Below the pieces are notes generated by a model that ran no database searches, had not been told where the DNA came from, and saw only the letters and a program-made list of their open reading frames with translations. Source: Streptomyces bicolor (GTDB lineage: Bacteria > Actinomycetota > Actinomycetes > Streptomycetales > Streptomycetaceae). Taken from it: a DNA stretch of 64,000 nucleotides. The position numbers and the translations under genes were made by a program. The stretch lies in contig NZ_JOFS01000035.1 of the NCBI RefSeq assembly GCF_000719285.1, forward strand, positions 1 to 64,000. The letters run 5' to 3'. Of the stretch, positions 8,684 through 18,219 are shown in pieces; the first letter of the stretch is position 1; every line of letters starts with the position of its first letter.

Positions 8684-10297
8684 TCAGGTGCCCAGGGTTC
8701 GCCAGGACTTCGGCCGGGGGATCTCGCGCTGGTCGAGGTAGTTCTGGAAGGCAGTCGATCGGCGGGGCGTGGGTGCTTCCTCGGTCGGTGGTAGTCCGCT
8801 GAGGCGCTCGATGTTGATGGCGATGGCCGTCAGAACGTGCTGGATGTGGGCCTTGCCCTGTCCCCGGTAGCGGCAGCGGCGCATGCCGTGTCCGTGGGCG
8901 AACTCGTTGACGGTGCCCTCTACTCCGGATCGGACCGCGTAGCGGGTTTTCCACTCGGGTGTCTGTTGCTCGGTGCGGATGCGGAGTTGCAGGTCGCGGA
9001 GTTCTCGTCGGGGAAATCCCACGGTGCGGTGGCTTTCGCGGGAGGTGGTGCACTGTGTGCGGGCGGGGCAGGGCTGGCACTGACTCTTGGTGAATCGGGC
9101 CACGATCAGCGGGGCCGCGGTGGGCGAGGAGGTCGGGTAGGGGCCGTGCCAGCCTGCGCTGACCTGGCCTTGTGGACAGGTCACCTGCTCGCGGTCGAAG
9201 TCGATGTGGAAGTCATCCCGGCCATAACCCTCGCCTCGGCGGTGCTGGCGGGTGGAGTTGACCCGGAGCGGCCCGGAGACAGTGACCTGGTGCTCGCGGG
9301 TGGCTTGTTCCAGGCGGGGCAGGGACGTGTAGCCAGCGTCGACCAGATGCTCGGCGGGCAGCAGCTCGCGACGCGCGAGACGGGTGTGAATGCCGGGGAG
9401 AACCTGACTGTCATGCGTGGTCGCCGCGGTAGTGGCCACGTCCGTGATCACGTTGGGGCCGTCGGGAGCACAGGTCTCGGTCAGATGAGCGGCGAACCCC
9501 TTCCAGCTGATGATGTGTCCGTGCCGTGCGTAGCGGGCCGAGGTGTCGTAGGGCGAGACGATCGCCCGGGACGAGGGCGGCAGTCCGGGGCCGTCTTCCG
9601 TCTCGGCGGTGCGCCAGCGCAGGTGTCCTGCGGCGTCACGGTGATAGTTCTGCACCATGATCCGGCGCAGGGCCTGGACACGAGGGCCAAACGTGCGGTC
9701 TGCTCCGTGCCGGTAGAGGTGTTCCAGGAGCCGGACGGCGTCGTTTCCGGTGGCGAGGATCCTGGTCATGGGCTTGGTGGGGTTCTTGCCCAGGCGGACC
9801 GGTCGGCCGTAGCGGCGCCCCCAGTCCTCATCGACCAGTTCGTCCAGCAGGTGGGGAGAGGTGCTGGCGACTTCTTCCAGTGCGGCGCGGACCGCTTCGG
9901 TGATCAGCTCCAGGCGGGTCAGGTCCCGCACCGCGGCCAGGACATGGGTGGAGTCGGTGCGCTGTGTGGTGCGTTCCCGCACGAGGCCGGCCTCCTTGAG
10001 GCGTGCAAGCGCGAGGTCGAGGAGGCGATCCGCACGGTCCCCCTCAGCGAGACGGTCGCGGAAGTCGGCCAGCACGCTGTGGTGGAAGCCAGGGTCGTCC
10101 AGCTCCATAGCCATGGCGTACTTGAAGTCGATGCGGCAGCGGACCGCCTCGGCGGCCTGCCGGTCCGACAGGCCGAGCAGGAACTGCAGCACACAGACGG
10201 TGGCCAGTTGAGCAGGCGAGAGGCCCGGACGTCCGTCACGCGGGTACCAGTCGGCGAAGTCCTCGTCGCGCCACAGCCCGGCCAGCCGGTCGCGCAC
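8684..10297 (-). CDS. IS1182-family transposase
   Basis: A 537-residue reading frame with the full body of an IS1182 transposase: [32 protein letters not shown], the first catalytic Asp region [14 protein letters not shown], the central [11 protein letters not shown] and VDAGYTSLP, a zinc-like CPARTQC, and the C-terminal [20 protein letters not shown] with the catalytic Glu. The start given is the first GTG (VRDRLAGLW). Copy B shows that the native N-terminus extends about 35 residues further, to PPLTAQVARA. Here that part is lost, so activity is doubtful although the catalytic core is open. Confidence 0.85.
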   Translation of the reverse strand: MRDRLAGLWRDEDFADWYPRDGRPGLSPAQLATVCVLQFLLGLSDRQAAEAVRCRIDFKYAMAMELDDPGFHHSVLADFRDRLAEGDRADRLLDLALARLKEAGLVRERTTQRTDSTHVLAAVRDLTRLELITEAVRAALEEVASTSPHLLDELVDEDWGRRYGRPVRLGKNPTKPMTRILATGNDAVRLLEHLYRHGADRTFGPRVQALRRIMVQNYHRDAAGHLRWRTAETEDGPGLPPSSRAIVSPYDTSARYARHGHIISWKGFAAHLTETCAPDGPNVITDVATTAATTHDSQVLPGIHTRLARRELLPAEHLVDAGYTSLPRLEQATREHQVTVSGPLRVNSTRQHRRGEGYGRDDFHIDFDREQVTCPQGQVSAGWHGPYPTSSPTAAPLIVARFTKSQCQPCPARTQCTTSRESHRTVGFPRRELRDLQLRIRTEQQTPEWKTRYAVRSGVEGTVNEFAHGHGMRRCRYRGQGKAHIQHVLTAIAINIERLSGLPPTEEAPTPRRSTAFQNYLDQREIPRPKSWRTLGT

Positions 10298-10575
10298 CCA
10301 TATCGCCGTCGTGCCGCCCGGATTGCTCGCCGCACGCGGCAGAGGCCGTTTCCGGATTCCGTACTGTCCGGGCCTGCTGGAAGGGCTCCGTGTCCGTGAG
10401 GGGCGACCGGTAGTGACGTTGTTGTGGCAGGGGTGGCAGGAGTCGAACCTAATGGGAAGCGAAGAGGCGATGCGTCAGCCCTTTCTCCACCCAGCGTCAT
10501 GAGCGCTAGCAATAGAGCGGGCCCGCACCGCCCCGGGACGCAGGGCCGAGGTCTTGAGTCGAACTGAGCCTTGAG

Positions 10576-10602
10576 CTCACCACGTAGGACACGGTCTTAG
10601 GC
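10576..10602 (-). repeat. Right terminal inverted repeat of IS5-family element
   Basis: Partner of 8102-8128. The last codons of the lost transposase (LELTT, stop 10585-10587) run into it, which confirms that this is the true right end. Confidence 0.75.
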
Positions 10603-10753
10603 CTCGTGGGACTCTCGGACCTCTTTGCCTGTTCGACGCTCTGGTCGGCCGCCTCAGCCTGGGCGAACTGTTTTATCTGGCATTCGAGGCGGCCGCCTCA
10701 CGTCCACACGGAGCGCAAACCGCACGCTGTCCGTCGTCCGGCTGCTGCTGACG

Positions 10754-11296
10754 TCAGCCGTTGCCGTTGTACGGGCTGGGCTTGAAGCAGAAGTCGATGC
10801 GGATGAGGTCTTCGTACTGACTGCCGTCCGGCCCCTGGCCAAGCGGGGCGTGGAGCTGTGCGTCCGCCGCAATGCCGCCGGGGAAGCCGGTGGTGGCGTT
10901 GTACATGTACACGTTGGCATTCGTCCCACCGACTGCCGTGACCTGGGTGGCGGCGATGTCACCCTCGATGGAGAAACTGAAGATTTCCCCCTGCGCGGTG
11001 TCGGTGACGTCGACGGTGACCACTCCGGATCCGTCGTTCGGAATGTTCACGGGGAACGTCAGGTCCTCAGGGGGCACGCTCAGCCCTGTCACCATCTCGC
11101 CCGGAGGGCAGACGAGGTCGGGAGTGCCGAGAAATTCCAAGGGCTGCACCCCCGCTTCGCTCGGGGGACCCGCCTGGGCTGACGCGGGGCCGGCGGCCAG
11201 GCCGACGGCCAGCGCCGTGGTCAAGCCGAGTCCGACGAACCGTGCCCCCAGTCTCGCGCGTGGCGACTTCGTCCCTGCTCGGTTGGCTACTCGCAT
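10754..11296 (-). CDS. Secreted protein of unknown function
   Basis: A 180-residue protein from ATG 11296, preceded by a GAAAGGAG site. It has a classical signal peptide: basic start, hydrophobic FVGLGLTTALAVGLAAG, and a likely AlaXAla cleavage site at PASAQA near residue 41. The mature part of about 140 residues contains two cysteines (DLVCPPGEM and DFCFKPS), probably a disulphide, and beta-rich stretches such as VVTVDVTDTAQGEIFSFSI and NVYMYNATT. I do not recognise the family. No neighbour shares its strand closely, so it is probably monocistronic. Confidence 0.75.
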   Translation of the reverse strand: MRVANRAGTKSPRARLGARFVGLGLTTALAVGLAAGPASAQAGPPSEAGVQPLEFLGTPDLVCPPGEMVTGLSVPPEDLTFPVNIPNDGSGVVTVDVTDTAQGEIFSFSIEGDIAATQVTAVGGTNANVYMYNATTGFPGGIAADAQLHAPLGQGPDGSQYEDLIRIDFCFKPSPYNGNG

Positions 11297-11513
11297 GACG
11301 AGTACTCCTTTCGTTGTGGGGTGATCTTGCCCTCGACGGGCCTCGGTGCTTGCTCCATCGATTCCACAACCGGACCTGCGTCGCTCCGCATACCGGCTCT
11401 CTCCTCGGCCATCCGGGCTCGAATCAGCCCCTGAAGGGCGAAGGCACCGTCGTAGCGCAGAGGGCAGGTGCGACAACGGTGAGTCGTGACCACGAGTCAG
11501 ACGAGATGTGGGG

Positions 11514-11666
11514 TCACCAAGAGTTGTCGTCAAAGCGGAGTACGGACAGGCCCACGCGATCGATGGCGTCCAAGGGGGCAGGGAGTGGCTCGTCCCCGCG
11601 GATGACGTACAGCGCGCGTAGCGCTCCTATGCTGACCCTCCCCGGCGCGATGCCCGGTGGGCTCAT
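11514..11666 (-). CDS. Possible 50-residue protein
   Basis: ATG 11666 opens a 50-codon frame with GC-rich third positions, ending DNSW. It contains ALYVIRGDEPLPAPLDAIDR. There is no strong ribosome-binding site and no family is recognised. It may be a fragment or a chance frame. Confidence 0.2.
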   Translation of the reverse strand: MSPPGIAPGRVSIGALRALYVIRGDEPLPAPLDAIDRVGLSVLRFDDNSW

Positions 11667-11829
11667 GTGCGTACGTTGACGTTGATTTTTACCACACTAG
11701 GCACATGACACCTCTGGAACGACGGGGGCCAGGCTGGGCTGAGCTTGTTCCGCTTTATCGAGGGGGCGTTGTCCGGCACCGGGAGTTGCGGCCCGCGTCG
11801 CGCCGTCGGCGGGGCGAAGCGGGACGTGA

Positions 11830-12389
11830 TCAGCTGTAGCCGCGCAGTACTACTGCCCTCTGACTCCGGCTCAGTGAGTACGTCCGGCGGAATGCCCATC
11901 CGGAACTCAGAGTTTGGAGTTCCTGTTCGGTGAGGCCTCGGTGGAACGGATCGGTGTCTGGCTTCCTGCTCTCGCCGGGCTGGTCGACGTACACGAGTGC
12001 GTAGAAGGTGCCGGAGGGGCGCAGCCAGCGTCCGATGTCCGTCAGCAGCCGCTCGTACTGGAGGTACGGCAGCGCGTAGCGGCAGGTCACGAGGTCGGCG
12101 CTGCCCGGTTGCAGGCTGTGGTGAATGGGATCGCCGTCGATGTCCCAGTGCGCGTACGTCACGTCGGCCGCACCGGCCGCCGTGGCCTGCCGGAGGGCTT
12201 CAGCGGAGAAATCGAGGCCGGTGGCGTTCAGCCCCAGGCGGCAAGTTGCCGGGTCCACTGGCCGTTGCCGCACGCCAGGTCCACGGCGGACATCCCGGGC
12301 CTCGGGGCGACGTGGTCGTAGAAGAGCTGGGCTTCTTTGTGGCTGACCACGGTGGGTCGTCCGGTCTGGAACCAGTGGTCCCACTGCTC
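11830..12389 (-). pseudogene. Class I SAM methyltransferase, truncated by IS1182 and frameshifted
   Basis: Reading from the IS1182 end: QWDHWFQTGRPTVVSHKEAQ, then VDLACGNGQWTRQLAAWG (SAM motif I). After a one-base shift near 12245 it continues GLDFSAEALRQA, DLVTCRYALPYLQ, LRPSGTFYALVYVD and RAVVLRGYS, ending at 11830. The order of motifs is that of small-molecule methyltransferases. The start codon and first residues were removed by IS1182 copy B, which begins at 12390, directly adjacent. Both lesions make it non-functional. The missing 5' end is not found on the other side of the element. Confidence 0.75.
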
Positions 12390-12416
12390 AGCTTGACTCT
12401 GTCGGGGATCTTGGAG
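12390..12416 (+). repeat. IS1182 copy B left terminal repeat
   Basis: Identical to 8648-8674 of copy A; inverted partner at 14027-14053. Confidence 0.8.
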
Positions 12417-12491
12417 TTTCGCGGTGCGGCAGTATGGTCAACGGGCATGCTCGGGTAGTTCCGATGACCGATGCAGCTGTCGAGGTGCCTG

Positions 12492-14018
12492 TTGTCCCTC
12501 CGCCCACGTTCCGGTGAGCAGGTCCCGCCTCTGACTGCGCAGGTCGCGCGGGCGAGCAATCCGGGCGGCACGACGGCGATATGGGTGCGCGACCGGCTGG
12601 CCGGGCTGTGGCGCGACGAGGACTTCGCCGACTGGTAGATTTTCGCGATCGTCTCGCCGAAGGCGACCGTGCTGACCGCCTCCTCGACCTCGCGCTGGCC
12701 CGTCTCAAGGAGGCTGGCCTGGTGCGCGAGCGCACCACACAGCGCACCGATTCCACCCATGTCCTGGCCGCGGTGCGGGACCTGACCCGCCTGGAGCTGA
12801 TCACCGAGGCGGTCCGCGCCGCACTGGAAGAAGTCGCCGGCACCTCCCCTCACCTGCTGGACGAGCTGGTCGATGAGGACTGGGGGCGCCGCTACGGCCG
12901 ACCGGTCCGCCTGGGCAAGAACCCCACCAAGCCCATGACCAGGGTCCTTGCCACCGGAAACGACGCCGTCCGGCTTCTGGAACACCTCTACCGGCACGGA
13001 GCGGACCTGCACATCCGGCCCTCGTGTCCAGGCCCTGCGCCGGATCATGGTGCAGAACTACCACCGTGACGCCGCAGGACACCTGCGCTGGCGCACCGCC
13101 GAGAAGGAAGGCGGGCCCGGGCTGCCGCCCTCGTCCCGGGCGGTCGTCTCTCCCTACGACACCTCGGCCCGCTACGCACGGCACGGACACATCATCAGCT
13201 GGAAGGGGTTCTCCGCTCACCTGACCGAGACCTGTGCTCCCGACGGCCCCAACGTGATCACGGACGTGGCCACCACCGCGGCCACCACCCACGACAGCCA
13301 GGTCCTGCCCGGCATCCACACCCGCCTGTCACGCCGCGGACTGCTGCCGGCCGAGCACTTGGTCGACGCCGGCTACACCTCCCTGCCCCGCCTGGAACAA
13401 GCCACCCGTGTACACCAGGTCACTGTCTCCGGACCACTCCGGAGCAACCCCACCCGGCAACACCGCCGGGACGAAGGCTTCGCCCGGGACGACTTCCACA
13501 TCGACTACGACCGCCAGCAGGTCACCTGCCCCCAGGGCCAGGTCAGCCAGGGCTGGCACGGCCCCTACCCAACCTCCTCACCCACCGCGGCCCCGCTCAT
13601 CGTGGCCAGGTTCACCAAAAGCCAGTGCCAGCCCTGCCCGGCCCGCACCCAGTGCACCACCTCCCGCGAAAGCACCCGCACCGTGGGCTTTCCCCCACGA
13701 GAACTCCGCGACCTGCAACTTCGCGTCCGCACCGAGCAACAGACACCCGAGTGGAAGACCCGCTACGCGGTCCGCTCCGGAGTGGAGGGCACGGTTAACG
13801 AGTTCGCCCACGGATACGGCATGCGGCGCTGCCGCTACCGCGGACAGGGAAAAGCCCACATCCAGCACGTCCTGACGGCCATCGCCGTCAACATCGAGCG
13901 CCTCAGCGGACTGCCTCCAACCGAAGACCCCACGCCCCGCCGACCGACTGCCTTCCAGAACTACCTCGACCAGCGCGAGATACCCCGGCCGAAGTCCTGG
14001 CGAACTCTGGGCAGCTGA
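12492..14018 (+). pseudogene. IS1182-family transposase with internal deletion and frameshift
   Basis: The frame opens at TTG 12492 (LSLRPRSGEQVPPLTAQVA) and reads [16 protein letters not shown] to a stop at 12636-12638. Compared with copy A, about 45 codons after this point are deleted and the frame changes, resuming at [18 protein letters not shown] second one-base shift lies near 13010, between HLYRHGAD and GPRVQALRR. The C-terminal two thirds, with the catalytic Glu region, are intact to 14018. It is useful as a reference for the true N-terminus of copy A. Confidence 0.85.
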
Positions 14019-14026
14019 CCTCGGCG

Positions 14027-14053
14027 CTCCAAGATCCCCGACGGAGTCAAGCT
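14027..14053 (-). repeat. IS1182 copy B right terminal repeat
   Basis: Reverse complement matches 12390-12416 at 26 of 27 positions. Confidence 0.8.
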
Positions 14054-14076
14054 AGGGCGTGTTTCGGATGAGCTTG

Positions 14077-15075
14077 TCACAGCGACTCGTTGATGGTCGT
14101 GTCGAGGTTTGTGGCTTCGTAGCGGGTGGCGATCGTGGCGGCGCGGTTGCGAAGGGCAGTGCGCAGTGACGCCGGGGTCAGGGCTTCCGCGTCCGTGCTG
14201 AGTTGCCACAGCGCCCATTCGGCGTGTCGCAGGTCCTGGAATGTCACCTCCAGCCGCAGCCAGCCGTCCGTGTCGGGTTCTGCGGCGCGGACGGCCACCA
14301 CGGTGCTCAGCAGGTCCTCCCGCCGCTCGGGGTTCACCCGTACCAGGACGGCGATGTGGTCGCTGGACAGGAACTGCGTGCAGCGTTCTCGCCAGATCCG
14401 GTCCAGATCAAGCGTGTTCGGTCGCTGTGCCGGTTCGGGGAGTTCCTCGGCGGCGAGCACCCGTGACAGCCGGTAGGTGCGGTCCGCGCCGGATCTCGTG
14501 GCGAGCAGGTAGCCCCGGTCGCGTACCGTGACCAGGCCGATGGGGTCCACCGTGCGCCATTGCGGTGCCTGGTCCGTGGCTGCGTAGTGGATGCGCAGTT
14601 TGTGTCCGGCGAGCACTGAGCGCCGGATTTCGATCATTGTCGTGCGGGGCACTTCCTCGGTGACCGGCCGGCGTGAGAGCAGGTCGGTCTCGGGCTCGAC
14701 GAGGAATCGCTGGGCCGCGTCGCTCGCCGTGGCCTGATGGCTTTCGGGTAGCGCGTCAACCACCTTGCGCATGGCCGAAGCGAGCGCCGAGCCGAGGCCG
14801 AATGCCTGCTCGCTACGGCCCGATCCGGCGGTCAGCAAGGCAAGGGCCTCGTCTTGGTTCAGTCCGGTGAGCTCGGTGCGGAATCCGGGCATCAGCGCGA
14901 ACCCGCCGTGCCGGCCGCGTTCGGCGTAGACCGGGACGCCGGCTGCGGACAGCGCTTCGATGTCGCGCAGCACGGTACGGGTGGACACCTCAAGCTCGCG
15001 GGCCAGCGTGTTAGCGGTCAGCCGACCGCGCTGACGGAGCAGCAGCACCAGCGAGACCAGCCGATCGGCGCGCAT
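14077..15075 (-). CDS. HTH-WYL transcriptional regulator
   Basis: A 332-residue YafY-type regulator. The N-terminal DeoR-like helix-turn-helix reads RLTANTLARELEVSTRTVLR, then DIEALSAAGVPVYAERGRHGG (wing). The middle WYL domain carries IHYAATDQAPQWRTVDPIGL and RGYLLATRSGADRTYRLSRV, and a C-terminal WCX-like domain follows (VLVRVNPERRED). WYL proteins sense small ligands or nucleic acids. The gene is divergent from the RidA gene at 15207 with 131 bp between, a common pairing, so it probably controls both. IS1182 copy B ends 24 bp after its stop. Confidence 0.85.
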   Translation of the reverse strand: MRADRLVSLVLLLRQRGRLTANTLARELEVSTRTVLRDIEALSAAGVPVYAERGRHGGFALMPGFRTELTGLNQDEALALLTAGSGRSEQAFGLGSALASAMRKVVDALPESHQATASDAAQRFLVEPETDLLSRRPVTEEVPRTTMIEIRRSVLAGHKLRIHYAATDQAPQWRTVDPIGLVTVRDRGYLLATRSGADRTYRLSRVLAAEELPEPAQRPNTLDLDRIWRERCTQFLSSDHIAVLVRVNPERREDLLSTVVAVRAAEPDTDGWLRLEVTFQDLRHAEWALWQLSTDAEALTPASLRTALRNRAATIATRYEATNLDTTINESL

Positions 15076-15206
15076 ACGAGGACCTTATCGAATACATGAC
15101 CAAGGGTGTCATCTTTTCTTGGGAGGCTCGTGGGCATCGGCGTCATCGATGGTGACTGACGCGCCGATGGACGTCCGTAACTCCCAACCAACCGCATGGA
15201 GCTGAT

Positions 15207-15608
15207 GTGGCAGTGGAACGAACGGCAGTCAACCCGGTGTCCTGGTCCGTGGAGATGGGATTCAACCAGGGTGAGATCGTCTCGGGGCACACCCGGATCC
15301 TGTACTGCTCCGGACAGACCGCGATGAGCGGCGAAGGCAAGCCGCAGCATGACGGTGACATGGCCGCACAGCTGGCGCTGAGCCTCGACAACCTGGAGGC
15401 TGTGCTAGGCGAGGCCGGCATGTCCCTCGCGAACCTCGTCCGGCTCAACGTCTACACCACAGACGTCGATCTACTCTTCCCGCACTACGGCGTGCTGGCG
15501 TCGCGGTTGGGTGCCGCCGGAGTGGCACCGGCCACCACGATGCTCGGGGTGACACGGCTGGCGATCCCCGGTCAGATGGTTGAGCTCGAGGGGACCGCCG
15601 TCGCCTGA
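15207..15608 (+). CDS. RidA family protein
   Basis: A 133-residue protein of the RidA/YjgF/UK114 family, trimeric enzymes that hydrolyse reactive enamine/imine intermediates. GHTRILYCSGQTAMSGEGK near the N-terminus, QLALSLDNLEAVLGEAGMSL, VRLNVYTTDVD and the C-terminal MVELEGTAVA are typical. The usual substrate-binding Arg of canonical RidA near the C-terminus is not obvious (the motif reads GVTRLAIPGQMVELEG), so it may belong to a non-canonical Rid subgroup. The start is GTG 15207 with a GGAG site 5 bp upstream. Divergent from the WYL regulator. Confidence 0.85.
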   Translation: MAVERTAVNPVSWSVEMGFNQGEIVSGHTRILYCSGQTAMSGEGKPQHDGDMAAQLALSLDNLEAVLGEAGMSLANLVRLNVYTTDVDLLFPHYGVLASRLGAAGVAPATTMLGVTRLAIPGQMVELEGTAVA

Positions 15609-15759
15609 CGCGACCTTGCTGCCTCTGCCGCTCGGGTGATTGCCGGTGCCGAGCGCGACCCGCAAGCATGCCACCGCTCGCTGACCGTCCAGCACTCGGC
15701 CGAGCAGCACCGCGTCACGCCCCAGGAAGTGGATCTATATTCTGTAATGATCTTGCTTC

Positions 15760-16280
15760 GTGTCACGCGGAGATCTGACGGACGAACAGTGGGCGGTGCT
15801 GGAACCGCTGTTGCCCATGGGCAACAAGCCCGGCCGGCCGCCAATATGGACGCGTCGGCGGGCTGACCGGCGGCATACGCTTGCGGGTCCGCAATCGGCA
15901 TCCCCTGGCAGGACATGCCCGAGAAAGGTTCGCGCCGAGGATGCGCTCAAACGCCCTGTTCCGACGCTGGCAGCGGGACGGCACCTGGCATCGGATCGTC
16001 ACCGCGCTGCAGGCCCGAGCGGACGCCGAGAGTTTGATCACCTGGGACATCAACGTCGACACCACCGTCTGCCGGGCCCACCAGCACGCCGTCGGCGCGA
16101 GGAAACAGGGGGGATCTCCAGAAGGAGCCGCCCGCTGGGGTCGCCGTCGAGTCGGCCAGCCACGCACTCGGACCCTCGCGCGGCGGGCTGACCGCCAAGC
16201 TGCATCTGGCGGACGAGTAGCGGCAGAAGCCGATGGCCATCGTGAGCACGGCTGGGCATCGCGGCGACTCCCCGCAGGCA
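15760..16280 (+). pseudogene. IS5-family transposase remnant
   Basis: GTG 15760 opens SRGDLTDEQWAVLEPLLPMG and KPGRPPIWTRR. Several frameshifts and a short deletion follow, with recognisable GIPWQDMPE, FRRWQRDGTWHRIVTALQAR, LITWDINVDTTVCRAHQHA (catalytic Asp) and LTAKLHLADE. It ends near AIVSTAGHRGDSPQ. The C-terminal third with the catalytic Glu is missing. An AT-richer stretch just before 15760 may be the old terminal repeat. Confidence 0.75.
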
Positions 16281-16412
16281 GATCGCCGACTCGACACCTG
16301 CGGGCGCCGAGCCCGGCAGCGTCGAGTGACACGTCACATGCCCGTGGATCGAGGTCGGCTACCCTACTCGCCGGTAAGGTCCTCGCGTGCAGTGACAGGG
16401 AGGTCACCGACG

Positions 16413-16892
16413 GTGCGTCAGCGCAGCCTTGAGGAGTCCGTCGTGGTGGACGCCGTGCCGGAGGCCGTCTATCAGCTGGTGGCGCACCTGCCCGACATGG
16501 GCCGCTGGAGTCCCGAGTGCCGCCGGGTCTGGGTGCTGCGCCCGCCCGTGCGCACCGGCACGCGCTTCGTCGGCTTCAACCGGCGCGGGCCCTTCGTCTG
16601 GTTCACAACGGGCCGGGTCTCGGCGGCGCGGGTGGGTGAGCAGTTCACGTTCGACGTCGGGGTCTTCGGGCTGCCGATCGCCCGCTGGGGCTATCGCTTC
16701 GCCGCCGAAGGGACGGGCACCCGCGTGACCGAGACCTGGCAGGACCTGCGCACTGGTCCCGGCGCGCGCCTTGCCGACCTCCTCGGCGTCGTCTTCGCCG
16801 GCACCACCCCGGAGCGCCGCATCGCCGTGAACCGCCACGGCATGCGCACAACCCTCACCCGGATCGCGTGGGCAGCAACGCCATCGCCCTGA
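16413..16892 (+). CDS. SRPBCC (polyketide cyclase/START-like) family protein
   Basis: A 159-residue single-domain protein. SVVVDAVPEAVYQLVAHLPD is the first strand and helix of the SRPBCC fold. GRWSPECRRV, GTRFVGFNRRGP and the C-terminal RRIAVNRHGMRTTLTRI helix complete it. Such proteins bind hydrophobic ligands in a deep pocket; the ligand cannot be told. The start is GTG 16413, 9 bp after a GGGAGG site; the longer frame reads into the IS5 remnant. It stands alone on the plus strand. Confidence 0.8.
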   Translation: MRQRSLEESVVVDAVPEAVYQLVAHLPDMGRWSPECRRVWVLRPPVRTGTRFVGFNRRGPFVWFTTGRVSAARVGEQFTFDVGVFGLPIARWGYRFAAEGTGTRVTETWQDLRTGPGARLADLLGVVFAGTTPERRIAVNRHGMRTTLTRIAWAATPSP

Positions 16893-17406
16893 CCTGTAGG
16901 CCGACGTCCACCAGGAGATCGGTTGCATCATCGGCCGGACAGGCCCCGACCCCGTCAGCCCGGGGGCCCCAAATCGAGGCTCGATCACGGATCTTGGGGA
17001 GTCGTTACGGAGCGTCAACAGGGAACGGCTTCGGCTTCGGCTGGGCTGTCGAGACAAGCGTTTTGGTGGTCACCAGGCGTCATCGCGAGTAGACGACGAA
17101 CATGGCAGCAACCCTCTTCGTCCCAGCGCAGGGCCGCGAACTCCGGTAGCCGTCCGACTCGTTCATGAGGAGGTCGCGCGGCTGCACGAGGTGGCCGAGC
17201 GGGTGCACGCGGTACTGGTCGCGGGGGAGGGCGGAGGGCGTGGTTGGAGGGGGCGCGGGTCGGTGGCCGACTTGCCGGCCAGGGCCCTGGCGCCGGGCGG
17301 TTTGGATCGACATGCGGACTTATTGGGGGCGGATTCGGTGTCTGCCTGCGCGTCAGTGGCCGTGATCCTATGCTGAGGTTGGAGACGACCTGGGGGGGTA
17401 TGTCTG
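16893..17406. other. Intergenic, no gene recognised
   Basis: Short open frames on both strands lack known motifs. The stretch 17150-17376 can be read on the plus strand as VRLVHEEVARLHEVAERVHA followed by low-complexity Gly/Arg sequence, perhaps a decayed gene. A G-rich ribosome-binding site near 17391-17397 serves the next gene. Confidence 0.35.
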
Positions 17407-18177
17407 ATGAGGGCAGTAGGCAGGGGAACGTCCTTGTTTAAGTCGGGTGTCAAGGGGCTCTTGGGGCGTGCTGGGTTCGACATCGTGCGCAGCACCAACA
17501 ACCTGGGTGGCGTCGATGACTTCCTGCCGTTCGAGGCGACGATGCGGGCTGCACGGGCGGCCGGTAAGTCGGTCGGTGACTACATCGACGAGGTCATGAA
17601 CGGGACGCCTGGCGCAACTCAGTTCACCATCGATGAGCTAGGTGCTCTCGGGGTGTTCGCGGCCGAACCGGACAGGGTGCTGGAGATCGGGCCCGGGTCG
17701 GGCCGGTATCTGGAGAAGACGCTGACGGAGTGTTCACCAGAGCGCTACGAGGTCTACGAGACGGCAGCGTCCTGGGCTGACTATCTGGTGGACACATTCG
17801 GCGTGGTCGCCCGACCGACTGCAGGAAGCAGTCTCGCCCCGACACCCGACGGCAGCATCGACCTCGTCCAGGCCCATAAGGTCTTCAACACCGTGACCTT
17901 CCTGTGTGCCTGCCGCTACTTCTTCGAGATGGCGCGGGTCACGCGCCCCGGTGGCCGGATTGTCTTCGACGTGATGACTGAGGCCTGCCTGGATCCGGCC
18001 GCGGTACGCGCCTGGGCGACGCAGGGTGGGGCGGGGCACGACTCCTACCCGGCCGCCATGCCTCGCCGGACATGCGTGGACCTCTTCGCGACCTTCGGCT
18101 GCAGCCTTGAGGCCAGCTTCCTCGCGCCCATGGGTGTCGCCTTCACGGAGGTGCTTGTCTTCGCAAAGGCGGCTTGA
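17407..18177 (+). CDS. Class I SAM-dependent methyltransferase
   Basis: A 256-residue protein with an extra N-terminal helical region (residues 1-90) before the Rossmann core. DRVLEIGPGSGRYLE near residue 98 is motif I; YEVYETAASWADYL and DGSIDLVQAHKVFNTV are motifs II and IV; VTRPGGRIVFDVMTEACLD is the post-IV strand. It resembles methyltransferases of glycan or natural-product pathways, but the substrate is unknown. ATG 17407 follows a GGGGGG run. No operon partner is apparent. Confidence 0.8.
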   Translation: MRAVGRGTSLFKSGVKGLLGRAGFDIVRSTNNLGGVDDFLPFEATMRAARAAGKSVGDYIDEVMNGTPGATQFTIDELGALGVFAAEPDRVLEIGPGSGRYLEKTLTECSPERYEVYETAASWADYLVDTFGVVARPTAGSSLAPTPDGSIDLVQAHKVFNTVTFLCACRYFFEMARVTRPGGRIVFDVMTEACLDPAAVRAWATQGGAGHDSYPAAMPRRTCVDLFATFGCSLEASFLAPMGVAFTEVLVFAKAA

Positions 18178-18219
18178 CCCTCAGAAGGCTTCCGCTTGCC
18201 AATCGGCGGGCTGGGGGTC

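Larger units (their letters stand above)
8648..10341 (-). mobile_element. IS1182-family element, copy A (5' end truncated)
   Basis: The left end at 8648-8674 carries the terminal repeat also present at 12390 and, inverted, at 14027. The element runs on the minus strand and matches copy B until about 10341. There the similarity stops, about 166 bp short of where the other terminal repeat would be. The right terminal repeat is therefore missing, so this copy cannot excise on its own. Confidence 0.75.
8102..10602 (+). mobile_element. IS5-family element with both ends, middle replaced
   Basis: The ends are 27-bp inverted repeats (8102-8128 and 10576-10602) differing at one position. Just inside the left end is the intact N-terminus of an IS5-family transposase (8144-8344). 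At the right end the plus strand reads LELTT followed by TAG at 10585-10587, the usual C-terminus of the same family overlapping the terminal repeat. So the outer shell is one element about 2.5 kb long. The central roughly 70 percent of its transposase gene has been replaced by an IS21 fragment, an IS1182 copy and about 220 bp of other DNA. No target duplication was evident next to the repeats. Confidence 0.65.
12390..14053 (+). mobile_element. IS1182-family element, copy B (complete ends)
   Basis: A 1664-bp element bounded by 27-bp inverted terminal repeats at 12390-12416 and 14027-14053 with one mismatch. It is in the opposite orientation to copy A. It sits inside the 5' end of a methyltransferase gene. 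The transposase it carries is broken, but the ends could be mobilised by a functional relative elsewhere. Confidence 0.85.

Noticed and set aside
8837..10399. Long plus-strand open frame of 520 codons.
   Set aside because: It is antisense to the IS1182 transposase, which has clear family motifs; long antisense frames are expected in GC-rich coding DNA.
10430..10505. tRNA-like 3' end on the minus strand (a match to the T-loop consensus GGTTCRANYCC followed by a CCA-like end).
   Set aside because: No matching acceptor 5' strand, D arm or anticodon stem could be folded upstream. It may be an old attachment-site remnant but cannot be called a tRNA gene by eye.
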